Shown here: in pieces, positions 7,418-14,713 of the stretch
Layout of the letters: each line of letters begins with the position of its first letter
Numbering within the stretch: the stretch's first letter is position 1
IMG/VR virus record: IMGVR_UViG_3300008262_004929
Span: 1-48,729 of that record
Origin: a virus
Reading direction: 5' to 3' (one strand)
DNA: 48,729 bases
Translations under genes and position numbers: made by a program
The notes under the pieces: generated by a model
The model's database searches: none
Told to the model about the DNA's origin: nothing
The model's input: only the letters and a program-made list of their open reading frames with translations

Positions 7418-7807
7418 ATGAGTATGCATCTTGAAGGCCCGTGGCTCAGTACCACTGGTAAGAAAAAAGGAAAAAAGAAGTTTGCTTCGGCAGCACATGC
7501 CCGCAAAGCTCGTGAACAAGAGGAATCTTGGAACGAGCTTATGAAGCGGTGGGGTGTTGAAGCAGAGGATCGTAAACGACAACGTGGATTGTCAGCGCCT
7601 GCTATGAATCCAGTAGTTAATAAACCGTTTATTAGAGAAACTCCCAAAATTAATAGTTTGCCATTTACAGGCGGCCCTTGTTTGAAAGCACCAGATAAAG
7701 TTTACACTGGTACAGCAATCAAAGGTATTGGCACTATGCATAAATCAAACGCAGTTCCAATTTTTTCCGACGAAGAAGCAATAGATATTGCCAAAATGCG
7801 TCGATAA
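7418..7807 (+). CDS. Conserved phage hypothetical protein (129 aa)
   Basis: Basic protein starting MSMHLEGPWLSTTGKKKGKKKF with a lysine tract, then a region rich in Ala, Arg and Glu (AAHARKAREQEESWNEL). This resembles a hypothetical family I associate with T4-like marine phages, with no known function. ATG 7418 is preferred over the TTG at 7406. It has its own sigma70-like promoter, which suggests an early host-takeover or nucleic-acid-binding role (inference). Confidence 0.7.
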   Translation: MSMHLEGPWLSTTGKKKGKKKFASAAHARKAREQEESWNELMKRWGVEAEDRKRQRGLSAPAMNPVVNKPFIRETPKINSLPFTGGPCLKAPDKVYTGTAIKGIGTMHKSNAVPIFSDEEAIDIAKMRR

Positions 7808-8100
7808 TTACCTATTTAGAGTGTATAATACTATGGATGGGATATATATTATACGTTTCGCAAAGAAACTAAGATAGTTGGTTTGATATGGTAGCGAATA
7901 TCTAATCAAACCGGCGGGTCTTGGCCAATGAGAAACCCGTATTTTCGGGATGCCAAGGGTCGCCAAAGGCACACAATGTTATGAGCATGTGCGTCCGATG
8001 GAGACAACTACACGAAAGTAGGGTTCTTTCAGAGCCTCGTGAAGTTAACTCCCTTAATGTAACTGTTAGTGACAAATTTTTAATTTGAATCTAACACTAA
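7808..8100 (+). ncRNA. Candidate structured RNA / long 5' leader
   Basis: About 290 bases without a credible ORF but with many local stems: GTTTGAT with ATCAAAC (around 7876-7906), CCCG with CGGG, TGCC with GGCA, CTAC with GTAG enclosing ACGAAA, and GGTTCT with AGAGCC. A closing GGAG/CTCC pair surrounds the last ones. A TATAAT occurs at 7824-7829 without a clear -35 box. A final hairpin (8066-8100) ends next to the ribosome binding site of the lysin gene. I match it to no known RNA family. Confidence 0.35.
8066..8100 (+). promoter_or_regulatory. Hairpin immediately upstream of the lysin ribosome binding site
   Basis: TTAGTG (8066-8071) pairs with CACTAA (8095-8100), and the inner CAAAT/ATTTG pair forms a smaller hairpin. 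The AAGGAGG at 8104-8110 follows directly. It could gate lysin translation or stabilise the mRNA end. Confidence 0.4.
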
Positions 8101-8115
8101 GTGAAAGGAGGACTT

Positions 8116-8661
8116 ATGGAAAAGTCAATTAGAATCATATCCCTTATTTTGGGATTTTTTGTAGTAGCCACTTTGGTTCAAACTGTGACCCAAAAAAAGT
8201 TTGCTGTACTTAAAGAAAGTGCAGGAGTTTACAGTTCTGATATTGTAAGCATTAAAACTAGAGAACGACAATTAGATTGTCTAGCTATTAACATTTATAG
8301 AGAAGCAGGCTACGAGCCGTTTGAAGGCAAAGTGGCTGTTGCCCAGGTTACCATGAACAGAGTAGCCAGCGGACAGTTTGGTAACGATGTGTGCGGTGTT
8401 GTATACCAAAAAAATGTAATTATGGAAAGAGTTGTATGCCAATTCTCATGGGCATGTGACTCCGCCGCAAAAACTAGACCTGTAAACAAGGAGGCTTATA
8501 ATGAAAGTTATGCAGTTGCTAAAAAAGTTCTTTTGGAGAACTTCAGGTTGGACATTCTCAAAGATGCTCTCTTTTATCATGCCACCTACGTTAACCCGAG
8601 ATGGAACCTTGAGAAAATAGGTACAATCGGACAACACATTTTTTATCGTAAACCTAAGTAA
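8116..8661 (+). CDS. SleB-family cell wall hydrolase (probable endolysin)
   Basis: 181-aa protein with an N-terminal hydrophobic segment (about residues 6-24, IISLILGFFVVATLV), a signal anchor or SAR-type signal, then a Hydrolase_2/SleB-CwlJ domain. Family features are LAINIYREAGYEPFEGKVAVAQV, TMNRVASGQFGN, CQFSWACD and ALFYHATYVNPRW...IGQHIFYR. The glutamate in REAGYE or EGK is the likely catalytic acid. ATG 8116 follows a perfect AAGGAGG. The next gene is a small membrane protein, consistent with a lysis cassette. Confidence 0.85.
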   Translation: MEKSIRIISLILGFFVVATLVQTVTQKKFAVLKESAGVYSSDIVSIKTRERQLDCLAINIYREAGYEPFEGKVAVAQVTMNRVASGQFGNDVCGVVYQKNVIMERVVCQFSWACDSAAKTRPVNKEAYNESYAVAKKVLLENFRLDILKDALFYHATYVNPRWNLEKIGTIGQHIFYRKPK

Positions 8662-8674
8662 AAAGAGGATCGTT

Positions 8675-8980
8675 ATGCAAAACTTTGATTTGGCTAAATT
8701 TAAGGACTTTATTCAAAATAAAGTCAGCCACATTAGCGCAGAAACATTTGGATGGTTAGCGGCTATTGTATTACATGCTAGTACAATACCAAGTCTACTT
8801 GCTGTAATGAGTGGACTAACTGACAGACTTCCTCCTGTTGATCTAGTACTACTTTGCTGGGCTGGGCTTTCGTTACTGTTTGTTAAAGCAACTGTCCAAA
8901 AAGACATGCTTAACGTAGTAACAATTGGTGTAGGCTTTATTTTGCAGGCTGTAATGATGGCGCTTATTTTCTTCAAATAA
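8675..8980 (+). CDS. Small membrane protein, candidate holin
   Basis: 101 aa with about three predicted membrane helices (WLAAIVLHASTIPSLLAVM, LVLLCWAGLSLLFV, VTIGVGFILQAVMMALIFF) and a short amphipathic N-terminus. Located 13 bases after the SleB lysin, so a holin-like role is plausible from context only. Confidence 0.6.
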   Translation: MQNFDLAKFKDFIQNKVSHISAETFGWLAAIVLHASTIPSLLAVMSGLTDRLPPVDLVLLCWAGLSLLFVKATVQKDMLNVVTIGVGFILQAVMMALIFFK

Positions 8981-8985
8981 GTTGT

Positions 8986-9028
8986 TTACAATGCCGTTAA
9001 ACTGTATACTAGGTTTAACGGCATTGTA
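8986..9028. repeat. Perfect 15-bp inverted repeat
   Basis: Arms 8986-9000 and 9014-9028 are exact reverse complements, separated by 13 bases containing TATACT. It lies just after a stop codon and immediately before a late-promoter-like box. There is no T-run after it, so it is not a standard intrinsic terminator. It may be an operator, an RNA-processing or stability hairpin, or a Rho-independent-like barrier. Confidence 0.8.
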
Positions 9029-9030
9029 CT

Positions 9031-9038
9031 GATAAATA
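9031..9038 (+). promoter_or_regulatory. Late-promoter-like box
   Basis: GATAAATA, one mismatch from the T4 late consensus, 24 bases before ATG 9063 with a TAGGAG ribosome binding site between. Follows the 15-bp inverted repeat. Confidence 0.5.
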
Positions 9039-9062
9039 TAAAATAAACTTTAGGAGCATAAA

Positions 9063-9686
9063 ATGCCATCAGGATTTCAACAAGACGCTAACCAACTAAC
9101 ACCAAATTTTTATCGTGTAGTTTGGGTAGCTAATACCGGCGCATACGCAACAGCGGACGGTAACGATAACGGTGCAATGACACCAAATAGTTCAGATAGC
9201 TTTGCAACAGCTAATCTTCCTACAACCCTAGCTAAAGGCAAAGCCCGTGCTAGAGGCAACATGCGTTTCCGTAACGTTATTAACAGGCTTACAGGTTTGG
9301 CAGATTGTCAAATTTTAGATGTTGAAGTTGGTGCTGAAACCAACGGTGACGCCCAAGCTACTAGTTTAGCGTTCACTGTAAGATATGAAAGAGATGCAGG
9401 TGTAGTTGATGCATGTACTACCCTTAACGGTTCAACTACCGCTGTAGATGGTTCGACTACTGTTAGTACGGTTGCCCTAGCTGTTAAAGATCAATTTGTT
9501 AGAGGTTTTAGAGATGCCACTTCGGCTACTGTTCGTGTTTATAACGGCACCAACGGAACTGATAACATGTTACCAATTACAGTAGCTGCCCCTGATACAG
9601 CTGCAGACATTTGGGCAGACACTACAGTCACACGTATTGACGGTACTGAAGTCGTTACAACTGATAACTCTGGTGCTGCAGAATAA
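9063..9686 (+). CDS. Putative virion structural protein (207 aa)
   Basis: Thr/Ala/Gly-rich, low-lysine protein of beta type (STTAVDGSTTVSTVALAV), with no signal peptide. A late-promoter-like box precedes it and the composition fits a decoration or tail protein. No specific family is recognised. Confidence 0.6.
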   Translation: MPSGFQQDANQLTPNFYRVVWVANTGAYATADGNDNGAMTPNSSDSFATANLPTTLAKGKARARGNMRFRNVINRLTGLADCQILDVEVGAETNGDAQATSLAFTVRYERDAGVVDACTTLNGSTTAVDGSTTVSTVALAVKDQFVRGFRDATSATVRVYNGTNGTDNMLPITVAAPDTAADIWADTTVTRIDGTEVVTTDNSGAAE

Positions 9687-9692
9687 GGATCT

Positions 9693-10910
9693 ATGATACT
9701 AGCCTGGCTATTACTCGTAACTGGCTTAACAATCTCAGCGGTCGCAATTTACTACTCAGTAGTAGGTTTGGCCGCTGTGTTTTCTGCGGCTGTTATTCCA
9801 ATTATTATAATGGGGTCGGCTCTTGAAGTAGGCAAACTTGTCTGCGCCTCTTGGCTAAAAGCCAATTGGGAACGTGCTCCGCGTTTCATGAAGTACTACA
9901 TGATTATTGCCGTTATGGTATTAATGCTTATTACTTCAATGGGTATTTTTGGATTCCTTTCAAAAGCACATAATGATCAAAACTTAGTCAGTGGTGATGT
10001 TCAAAGTAAGATAGCACTATACGATGAAAAGATCAAAATTGCAAGGGACAATATCGATGCTAACCGCAAGGCGCTTAAACAGATGGATGAGGCTGTGGAC
10101 CAAGTTATGGCACGAAGCACAGACGAAAAAGGTGCTGACAAAGCCGTTGCTGTACGTAGGTCCCAACAAAAGGAACGTGGTAGACTACTTTCTGAGATCG
10201 AAGCCGAGCAGAAGAAAATTGTACAACTTAATGAAAGCCGTTCACCAATCGCAGCCGAGGTACGCAAAGTTGAAGCGGAAGTTGGGCCTATAAAATACAT
10301 AGCAAAATTTATCTATGGAGATAAAGGTGCTGATGAGAACATGCTTGAAAAAGCAGTAACATGGATTATTATTCTTATTGTTAGTGTTTTTGATCCGTTG
10401 GCTGTTATCATGTTGCTAGCTGCCCAGATGACTTTCCAATGGCATAGGGATCAGAAGAAATATAAATCTGAAGATATTCAAGAAGAATATGATTTTTCAA
10501 ACGGAGTTAGAGGCCCTGTTATCAACGATCCTGTACCCGACAGCACAGACTACATTTATTCACCGTGGCCTTTTCCTGTTCAAGAACCTAATACAAAAAT
10601 TGAGGAACCTACAGTAAATGTAGCCAAAGAACAAGATACAGTATTAGATTTAGATAAAGACTTTCTTAAAGAAGCTCAAACAAGAATAAATGAAAATGTT
10701 GCCGAAGCACAAGAACCGCCAATTCCTGTTGAACAATGGAATAAAATGATTGAAGAAGCAGAAAAGGCTGTTGAAGAAGAAACAAAATCTGTTGCCGAAT
10801 CCGAAGCTAAGAGATATGTTCCGGAAGAAGAGCCAACCGAAGAATCAAAAAAAAAGACTTACATGACCAAGAACCAAATGGGTCAGATAGAAATAAAGAA
10901 TCGGAAATAG
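9693..10910 (+). CDS. Phage membrane protein with coiled coil (405 aa)
   Basis: Three N-terminal membrane helices within residues 1-90 (ILAWLLLVTGLTISAVAIYY and following), a long coiled coil (about 100-205), another membrane helix (about 225-250, WIIILIVSVFDPLAVIMLLA) and an acidic tail. A similar gene is familiar in T4-like marine phages, without a known function. It ends in TAG. Within the tail, nine A's at 10847-10855 place A-AAA-AAG in the zero frame, and a -1 shift there would join the ORF that continues to 11200. See the finding on frameshifting. Confidence 0.75.
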   Translation: MILAWLLLVTGLTISAVAIYYSVVGLAAVFSAAVIPIIIMGSALEVGKLVCASWLKANWERAPRFMKYYMIIAVMVLMLITSMGIFGFLSKAHNDQNLVSGDVQSKIALYDEKIKIARDNIDANRKALKQMDEAVDQVMARSTDEKGADKAVAVRRSQQKERGRLLSEIEAEQKKIVQLNESRSPIAAEVRKVEAEVGPIKYIAKFIYGDKGADENMLEKAVTWIIILIVSVFDPLAVIMLLAAQMTFQWHRDQKKYKSEDIQEEYDFSNGVRGPVINDPVPDSTDYIYSPWPFPVQEPNTKIEEPTVNVAKEQDTVLDLDKDFLKEAQTRINENVAEAQEPPIPVEQWNKMIEEAEKAVEEETKSVAESEAKRYVPEEEPTEESKKKTYMTKNQMGQIEIKNRK

Positions 10911-10969
10911 GCTATGTCCAAAATCAAGAGCAGAGTGAGGAATCTCTTTGGTCTCAAATTAAAAAACGT

Positions 10970-11200
10970 ATGGGTATAAAAGCTAGAGATGAATTGTACA
11001 AAATTTATGATGAGACCCAATTTAAAGATTTAAATATAGACATAAACACAGACCCAGAATTACATGCCTTTGTTAGAGAGACTAGAGAAAAAGGACCCAA
11101 ATTTAGTAACTACTCTCAAGAAAAAATCGAACATTTTATAGATAGAATATATGAACTTAGGAAAAATAACAGTAATAACTCCTCCGGACAAAATTTTTAA
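10970..11200 (+). CDS. Hypothetical protein or frameshift extension of the preceding gene
   Basis: Starting from ATG 10970 the product is 76 aa (MGIKARDELYKIYDETQF...). The frame is open back to 10811, and the upstream part (YVQNQEQSEESLWSQIKKR) looks like genuine protein although no start codon lies in it. So either translation begins at 10970 or this is the C-terminus of the 9693 gene reached by a -1 shift or interrupted by an indel. It overlaps the next gene by 50 bases. Confidence 0.5.
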   Translation: MGIKARDELYKIYDETQFKDLNIDINTDPELHAFVRETREKGPKFSNYSQEKIEHFIDRIYELRKNNSNNSSGQNF

Positions 11201-11570
11201 TTCAACATTAGGATATCTACTAGTAAAACCGTCAATGCATATTAAGCAACAGTTTCAAGCTATCTTAAGTAGAAGCATTGACGACTTAAATGTTTTTATA
11301 TACGATCAAGACGAAACTGACATTAGTTGGTTACTAAGTGTTGCACATCAAGCAGATCTTATCATAATTGACGTTGACAACTGTGATCCGGTAACCAAAC
11401 AATTCATCACATTTCTATTAGCTAACCCAAATGTTCACTATATAACAAGTGATGAAATTACACCGTATAATTTGATATCTAAAAATAGAATATTTAATTT
11501 AGATCAAATTGTTGAAGAGCTTACCAATACAGACGAGGACGAAGAAGAAGAGAATGATGAACAATCATAA
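11151..11570 (+). CDS. Conserved phage hypothetical protein (139 aa)
   Basis: Starts [17 protein letters not shown] and contains [18 protein letters not shown], an alternating strand/helix pattern like a small Rossmann or receiver-like domain, then a strongly acidic tail. Similar proteins occur in T4-like marine phages; the function is unknown. It starts inside the preceding ORF and its end overlaps the bS21 start. Confidence 0.65.
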   Translation: MNLGKITVITPPDKIFNSTLGYLLVKPSMHIKQQFQAILSRSIDDLNVFIYDQDETDISWLLSVAHQADLIIIDVDNCDPVTKQFITFLLANPNVHYITSDEITPYNLISKNRIFNLDQIVEELTNTDEDEEEENDEQS

Positions 11571-11790
11571 GCCGAAAGGCACAGGTATTACTGTAAGAGA
11601 TAACGAAAACATTAATCAAGCATTACGCAGGTTCAAGCGTAAAGTTGAAGACGCTGGCACATTAGACGCACTTCGTAAAAAAGAGTTTTACGAAAAACCA
11701 ACAACAGAGCGTAAACGTGCTAAAGGTGCCGCAAGAGCTAGATGGTTAAAGAAGCTCAAAAAAGAACAACTCCCGCCAAAATTGTATTGA
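11554..11790 (+). CDS. rpsU: Ribosomal protein bS21 homologue
   Basis: 78-aa protein of the bS21 family. The core [20 protein letters not shown] followed by [19 protein letters not shown] and a basic C-terminus is diagnostic. bS21 sits by the mRNA exit of the 30S subunit near the anti-Shine-Dalgarno. Phage copies are thought to replace the host protein and favour phage mRNAs (inference from published phage bS21). ATG 11554 (or 11557) is preferred to the longer frame from 11509, which overlaps the preceding gene without matching the family. A tRNA and its promoter follow at once. Confidence 0.92.
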   Translation: MMNNHKPKGTGITVRDNENINQALRRFKRKVEDAGTLDALRKKEFYEKPTTERKRAKGAARARWLKKLKKEQLPPKLY

Positions 11791-11815
11791 CATTTATACG
11801 ACACACATATATAAT
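11787..11815 (+). promoter_or_regulatory. Perfect-consensus sigma70 promoter with palindromic -10 region
   Basis: TTGACA (11787-11792), 17-base spacer, TATAAT (11810-11815). CACACAT (11802-11808) and ATGTGTG (11814-11820) form an inverted repeat around the -10 box. Transcription would begin about at the 5' end of the tRNA. Confidence 0.8.
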
Positions 11816-11823
11816 GTGTGTAT

Positions 11824-11897
11824 GCGCCTGAAGCTGTATGGGTAGCAAGAGCTTCTAAAACTCCAGGTGGCAGGTTCGAGTCCTGTCAGGCGCACCA
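11824..11897 (+). tRNA. tRNA with apparent CUA anticodon (candidate amber suppressor)
   Basis: Acceptor stem GCGCCTG with CAGGCGC, discriminator A and encoded CCA. The D arm is GCT/AGC, and the T arm GCAGG/CCTGT carries a TTCGAGT loop. The seven-base anticodon loop reads TT-CTA-AA, giving CUA, which reads UAG. The anticodon stem has only three central pairs, with mismatches at its top and bottom, so the anticodon should be confirmed with a covariance model. Shifting the loop to give UCU (Arg) leaves even fewer pairs. Confidence 0.65.
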
Positions 11898-11905
11898 TTT
11901 CAAGA

Positions 11906-11913
11906 TATAAATA
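11906..11913 (+). promoter_or_regulatory. T4-type late promoter box
   Basis: Exact TATAAATA between the tRNA and the ATG at 11990. Confidence 0.6.
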
Positions 11914-11989
11914 AAATTGCGGAAGGTCCGCAACCGACACTCTTTAAATTAATATGGCTCTAGAGTGTAGCCAGTAAAAAGGAAGAAAA

Positions 11990-12814
11990 ATGATGTATAA
12001 TCAAAAACTCGTTGCGAGTATAAAAGCTAACGGAAAAGTCCTACGTGAATTCAAGGACACAGTCTATATTCCATTCGCTAGCGAATATAGCATCTTACTC
12101 AAAAACCTCAATACAACTCGCGCTGTCGTAAATGTGTTCATCGACGGAGAGAATGTCGTTCCTGGCGGATTGGTCATAGACCCGGGTCGGACTGTCGATC
12201 TTGAGCGTTGGATTAAAAACGGCAATCTCTCCGAAGGTAACAAGTTCAAGTTCATTGAACGCACTGACGCAATTGAAAATGGGCCACGCGGTATTAAACT
12301 AGAAGACGGACTAGTTCGTATCGAATATCAGTTTGAAATCCCTCGCCCGGTTATCAATATTCCTCAATGGAGTTCGTCTGCCATATACGGAGCCACTTCG
12401 ACAGCTTACAATGTAAACGGTATGATGCGTAGTGTAGATTTTAGTAAAGGCGAGAACATGAAAGCCTCTGCTACAAGTGCCACTAATGCTACACTACAGA
12501 GTATGAACATTAGTGCTAGCGGTGCTGTCCACGATGGTATGGCCACTATGGACTGGGCACCTGCTAATGATGTGGGTATCACTGTTCCTGGTAGTAAGTC
12601 AACACAAAGTTTCCAAACTGTTACAGTTAGCACATTAGAATCCACTGTGCATAACATTGTGCTGAAACTTGTAGGTGATCTAGGCGATAACAAACCTGTT
12701 ACTAAACCAGTAACAGTTAAGGCAAAACCAAAATGCGTTACATGCGGCAAACAGAATAAAGCACACGCTAAGTTCTGTTCAGAATGCGGCACTGCGCTAG
12801 AGATATTTGCGTAA
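11990..12814 (+). CDS. Beta-sandwich-like protein with C-terminal zinc ribbon (274 aa)
   Basis: The N-terminal half has many beta strands (YIPFASEYSILLKNLN, AVVNVFIDGENVV, GGLVIDPGRTVDLERWI). The last 30 residues form a zinc ribbon with two C-x2-C knuckles (CVTCGKQ and FCSECGTALE). Similar proteins occur in large phages; the function is unknown. An exact TATAAATA late box lies about 80 bases upstream, so it may be a virion or late protein. Confidence 0.7.
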   Translation: MMYNQKLVASIKANGKVLREFKDTVYIPFASEYSILLKNLNTTRAVVNVFIDGENVVPGGLVIDPGRTVDLERWIKNGNLSEGNKFKFIERTDAIENGPRGIKLEDGLVRIEYQFEIPRPVINIPQWSSSAIYGATSTAYNVNGMMRSVDFSKGENMKASATSATNATLQSMNISASGAVHDGMATMDWAPANDVGITVPGSKSTQSFQTVTVSTLESTVHNIVLKLVGDLGDNKPVTKPVTVKAKPKCVTCGKQNKAHAKFCSECGTALEIFA

Positions 12815-12861
12815 ATAAAAGCACAGGGGTGAAAGTCCCCTACTAACTAAAGGAAAATAAA

Positions 12862-13431
12862 ATGAAATAGATAGAGTATGCTTGTAAGGATGTAGTCTTC
12901 GCATTTAACAAAAAGCACTTAGAAGACGAGACCATTCCTATGTGGGTCTTAAAATTTCATGGGGAGACATTATATGTCAATCACGTGGACTGTCAGCTAC
13001 CTTGGAGCACTAAGGAAACGCCTGATAACAGTCATACAAAAGGTAGCATCAAAGTTAAAAACGCATTATTACGTGTTAACGATGACAACACAGCTACACT
13101 AACAGAACTCACACTTGTAGATAAATTTCGCCTGCGTAATCAAAAGCTGGGCATAGTACGCATCATGGCTCCATATGGCGGTGATATTCATAAGGCGCTT
13201 TTGGCTAATGAATATAAACATGCGCCAATTAAAACTATTAGAGGTGCTTGTTCTAGTAGTTTCATTGTCTGTGATTTATTGAGCAAGAATGAAGTATTGT
13301 TGGCTAAGATCAAATACGACAACTGGCGTGAACTTAAACCAAACGAGGGTTACTATCAGGATTACGATAATTTCAAAGGTGATATTCCGGTAGATTATGG
13401 ACATCCTAGTACACCGTATGAATATAGTTAA
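12862..13431 (+). CDS. Phage hypothetical protein with in-frame TAG at codon 3
   Basis: A good ribosome binding site (AAAGGAAAATAAA) precedes ATG-AAA-TAG, after which the same frame continues without a stop for 187 codons. The stretch directly after the TAG (IEYACKDVVFAFNKKHLEDE) reads as protein contiguous with the rest (MWVLKFHGETLYVNHVDCQL). Under the standard code the first ATG after the TAG is 12940, giving 163 aa and losing 24 well-formed residues. Expression of the full form would need amber readthrough, and a putative CUA tRNA lies 1 kb upstream. The function is unknown. Its stop overlaps the minus-strand HNH gene. Confidence 0.7.
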
Positions 13432-14096
13432 GATTTAGCACGGCAATTTTCTCCGTGCCATCTCTTATAATTAGATGGGTCAAGTAGTTTAGCACAATAG
13501 GAACACAACTTCTTAGGGCGATTCTTTGCTATTTCAGATTGTAATTTTTTAGTTATATCTGAGTGGGTTATACCTTTATTCCAAGTATCCTTACCTTTCT
13601 TTGATTGTGATATCTTTTCCCTCCATTCTGGAGTAAAATCTTCTTTTGTACGGCCAGTTGATATTCCTGTGCGGGCTTGCGACATTTTTTGTTTTTCTTC
13701 TAATGTTCGAGCTATTCCTTTATTCCACGTAGTCCGCCCTATCTTAAATTGCCCAGAAGTTCCTACAGTTGATAAAACGTGAGCATGTTTTTCTCTTGCT
13801 TTAGTATAAGTTTTAGATGTAACTTTGTAATCTAATTTTAAAGTATTACACATTCTCCACAACGCATGAACCATCTTGTTATGATAAATTCCAGTTGTCA
13901 TTTTTGGCAAAAGTATATGGCAAATAAAATGTTCACGCCCTGTAAGTTTTACCAAATTATTAAGAGAGTTATCACCACCGCAACTTTTTGGTATAATATG
14001 ATGTTTTTCTGTGTACACATTTGGCACATAGTCTCTTGACTTTGCTGTGTTGATGATGTTAAAATAACATTTAGAATATTTGTTTTCTATGAACAT
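13428..14096 (-). CDS. Free-standing HNH homing endonuclease
   Basis: 222-aa HNH nuclease. The core is TEKHHIIPKSCGGDNSLNN LVKLTGREHFICHILL, with the histidine pair and asparagine of an HNH site. It is followed by NUMOD3-type DNA-binding repeats (GISTGRTKED, GKDTWNKGI) and a terminal zinc-finger-like CSYC...H-x3-C. It lies antisense to its neighbours between two plus-strand genes and overlaps the upstream gene's end by 4 bases, as expected for a mobile intergenic endonuclease. Confidence 0.9.
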   Translation of the reverse strand: MFIENKYSKCYFNIINTAKSRDYVPNVYTEKHHIIPKSCGGDNSLNNLVKLTGREHFICHILLPKMTTGIYHNKMVHALWRMCNTLKLDYKVTSKTYTKAREKHAHVLSTVGTSGQFKIGRTTWNKGIARTLEEKQKMSQARTGISTGRTKEDFTPEWREKISQSKKGKDTWNKGITHSDITKKLQSEIAKNRPKKLCSYCAKLLDPSNYKRWHGENCRAKS

Positions 14097-14125
14097 ATAT
14101 TATTTATAAGAAAGAGATAAAAATC

Positions 14126-14710
14126 GTGCTAACAGACGTAATGATTGATTTAGAAACACTAGCAACATCAACCGATGCTGCCATACTTACCATAGGAGCA
14201 GTAAAGTTTGATCCTTTTGGTAAAGATATTCAAGAACCACAGATGGAAAGTTTCTACGTTCGTGTAGATCTAGACAGTTGTCACGACATAGGTTTAAAAG
14301 TAAATGACGACACCATTGCTTGGTGGGCACAACAAGACCAGGCAGTACAAGACGAAGCATTTGGCGAAGGATCTGATCGGATCCACATCAAAGATGCAAT
14401 GACCAAACTCTATAAGTTCTGTTGGGGTGCTAAACGAGTTTGGTCAAATGGTGCTGCTTTTGATGTTCCTATTTGTGAAACAGCATTTAATCGCGTAGGC
14501 AAATCTATTCCTTGGTCGTTTTGGCAAGTAAGAGATGTCCGCACAGCATTTGATTTAGGTATCAACCCGCATCGTCCCCCAGTAACAAAACACCATGCAT
14601 TAGAAGATGCATGGAACCAAGCTGTCGGCATTCAAAATGTTTATAATACTTTACGTAGTATGACTACATACGATGGCAGGATGATTATTCCTTTTAGCAA
14701 CGAAAGATAA
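14126..14710 (+). CDS. dexA: 3'-5' exonuclease, DEDDh family (DexA/RNase T-like)
   Basis: 194-aa exonuclease with MIDLETLAT (first Asp and Glu), an AAFDVPI second Asp motif and HHALEDAWNQA (His and last Asp of DEDDh). T4 DexA is the closest functional analogue. GTG 14126 preserves the first beta strand and has a purine-rich leader; the ATG at 14141 would leave the active-site strand at the very N-terminus. GMP reductase follows by 3 bases. Confidence 0.85.
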   Translation: MLTDVMIDLETLATSTDAAILTIGAVKFDPFGKDIQEPQMESFYVRVDLDSCHDIGLKVNDDTIAWWAQQDQAVQDEAFGEGSDRIHIKDAMTKLYKFCWGAKRVWSNGAAFDVPICETAFNRVGKSIPWSFWQVRDVRTAFDLGINPHRPPVTKHHALEDAWNQAVGIQNVYNTLRSMTTYDGRMIIPFSNER

Positions 14711-14713
14711 AAC

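Noticed and set aside
11824-11897. Reading this tRNA as Arg(UCU), the commonest phage tRNA
   Set aside because: Placing UCU in the loop leaves only two anticodon-stem pairs; the CUA register has three plus U33 and A37. Still flagged as needing a covariance model.
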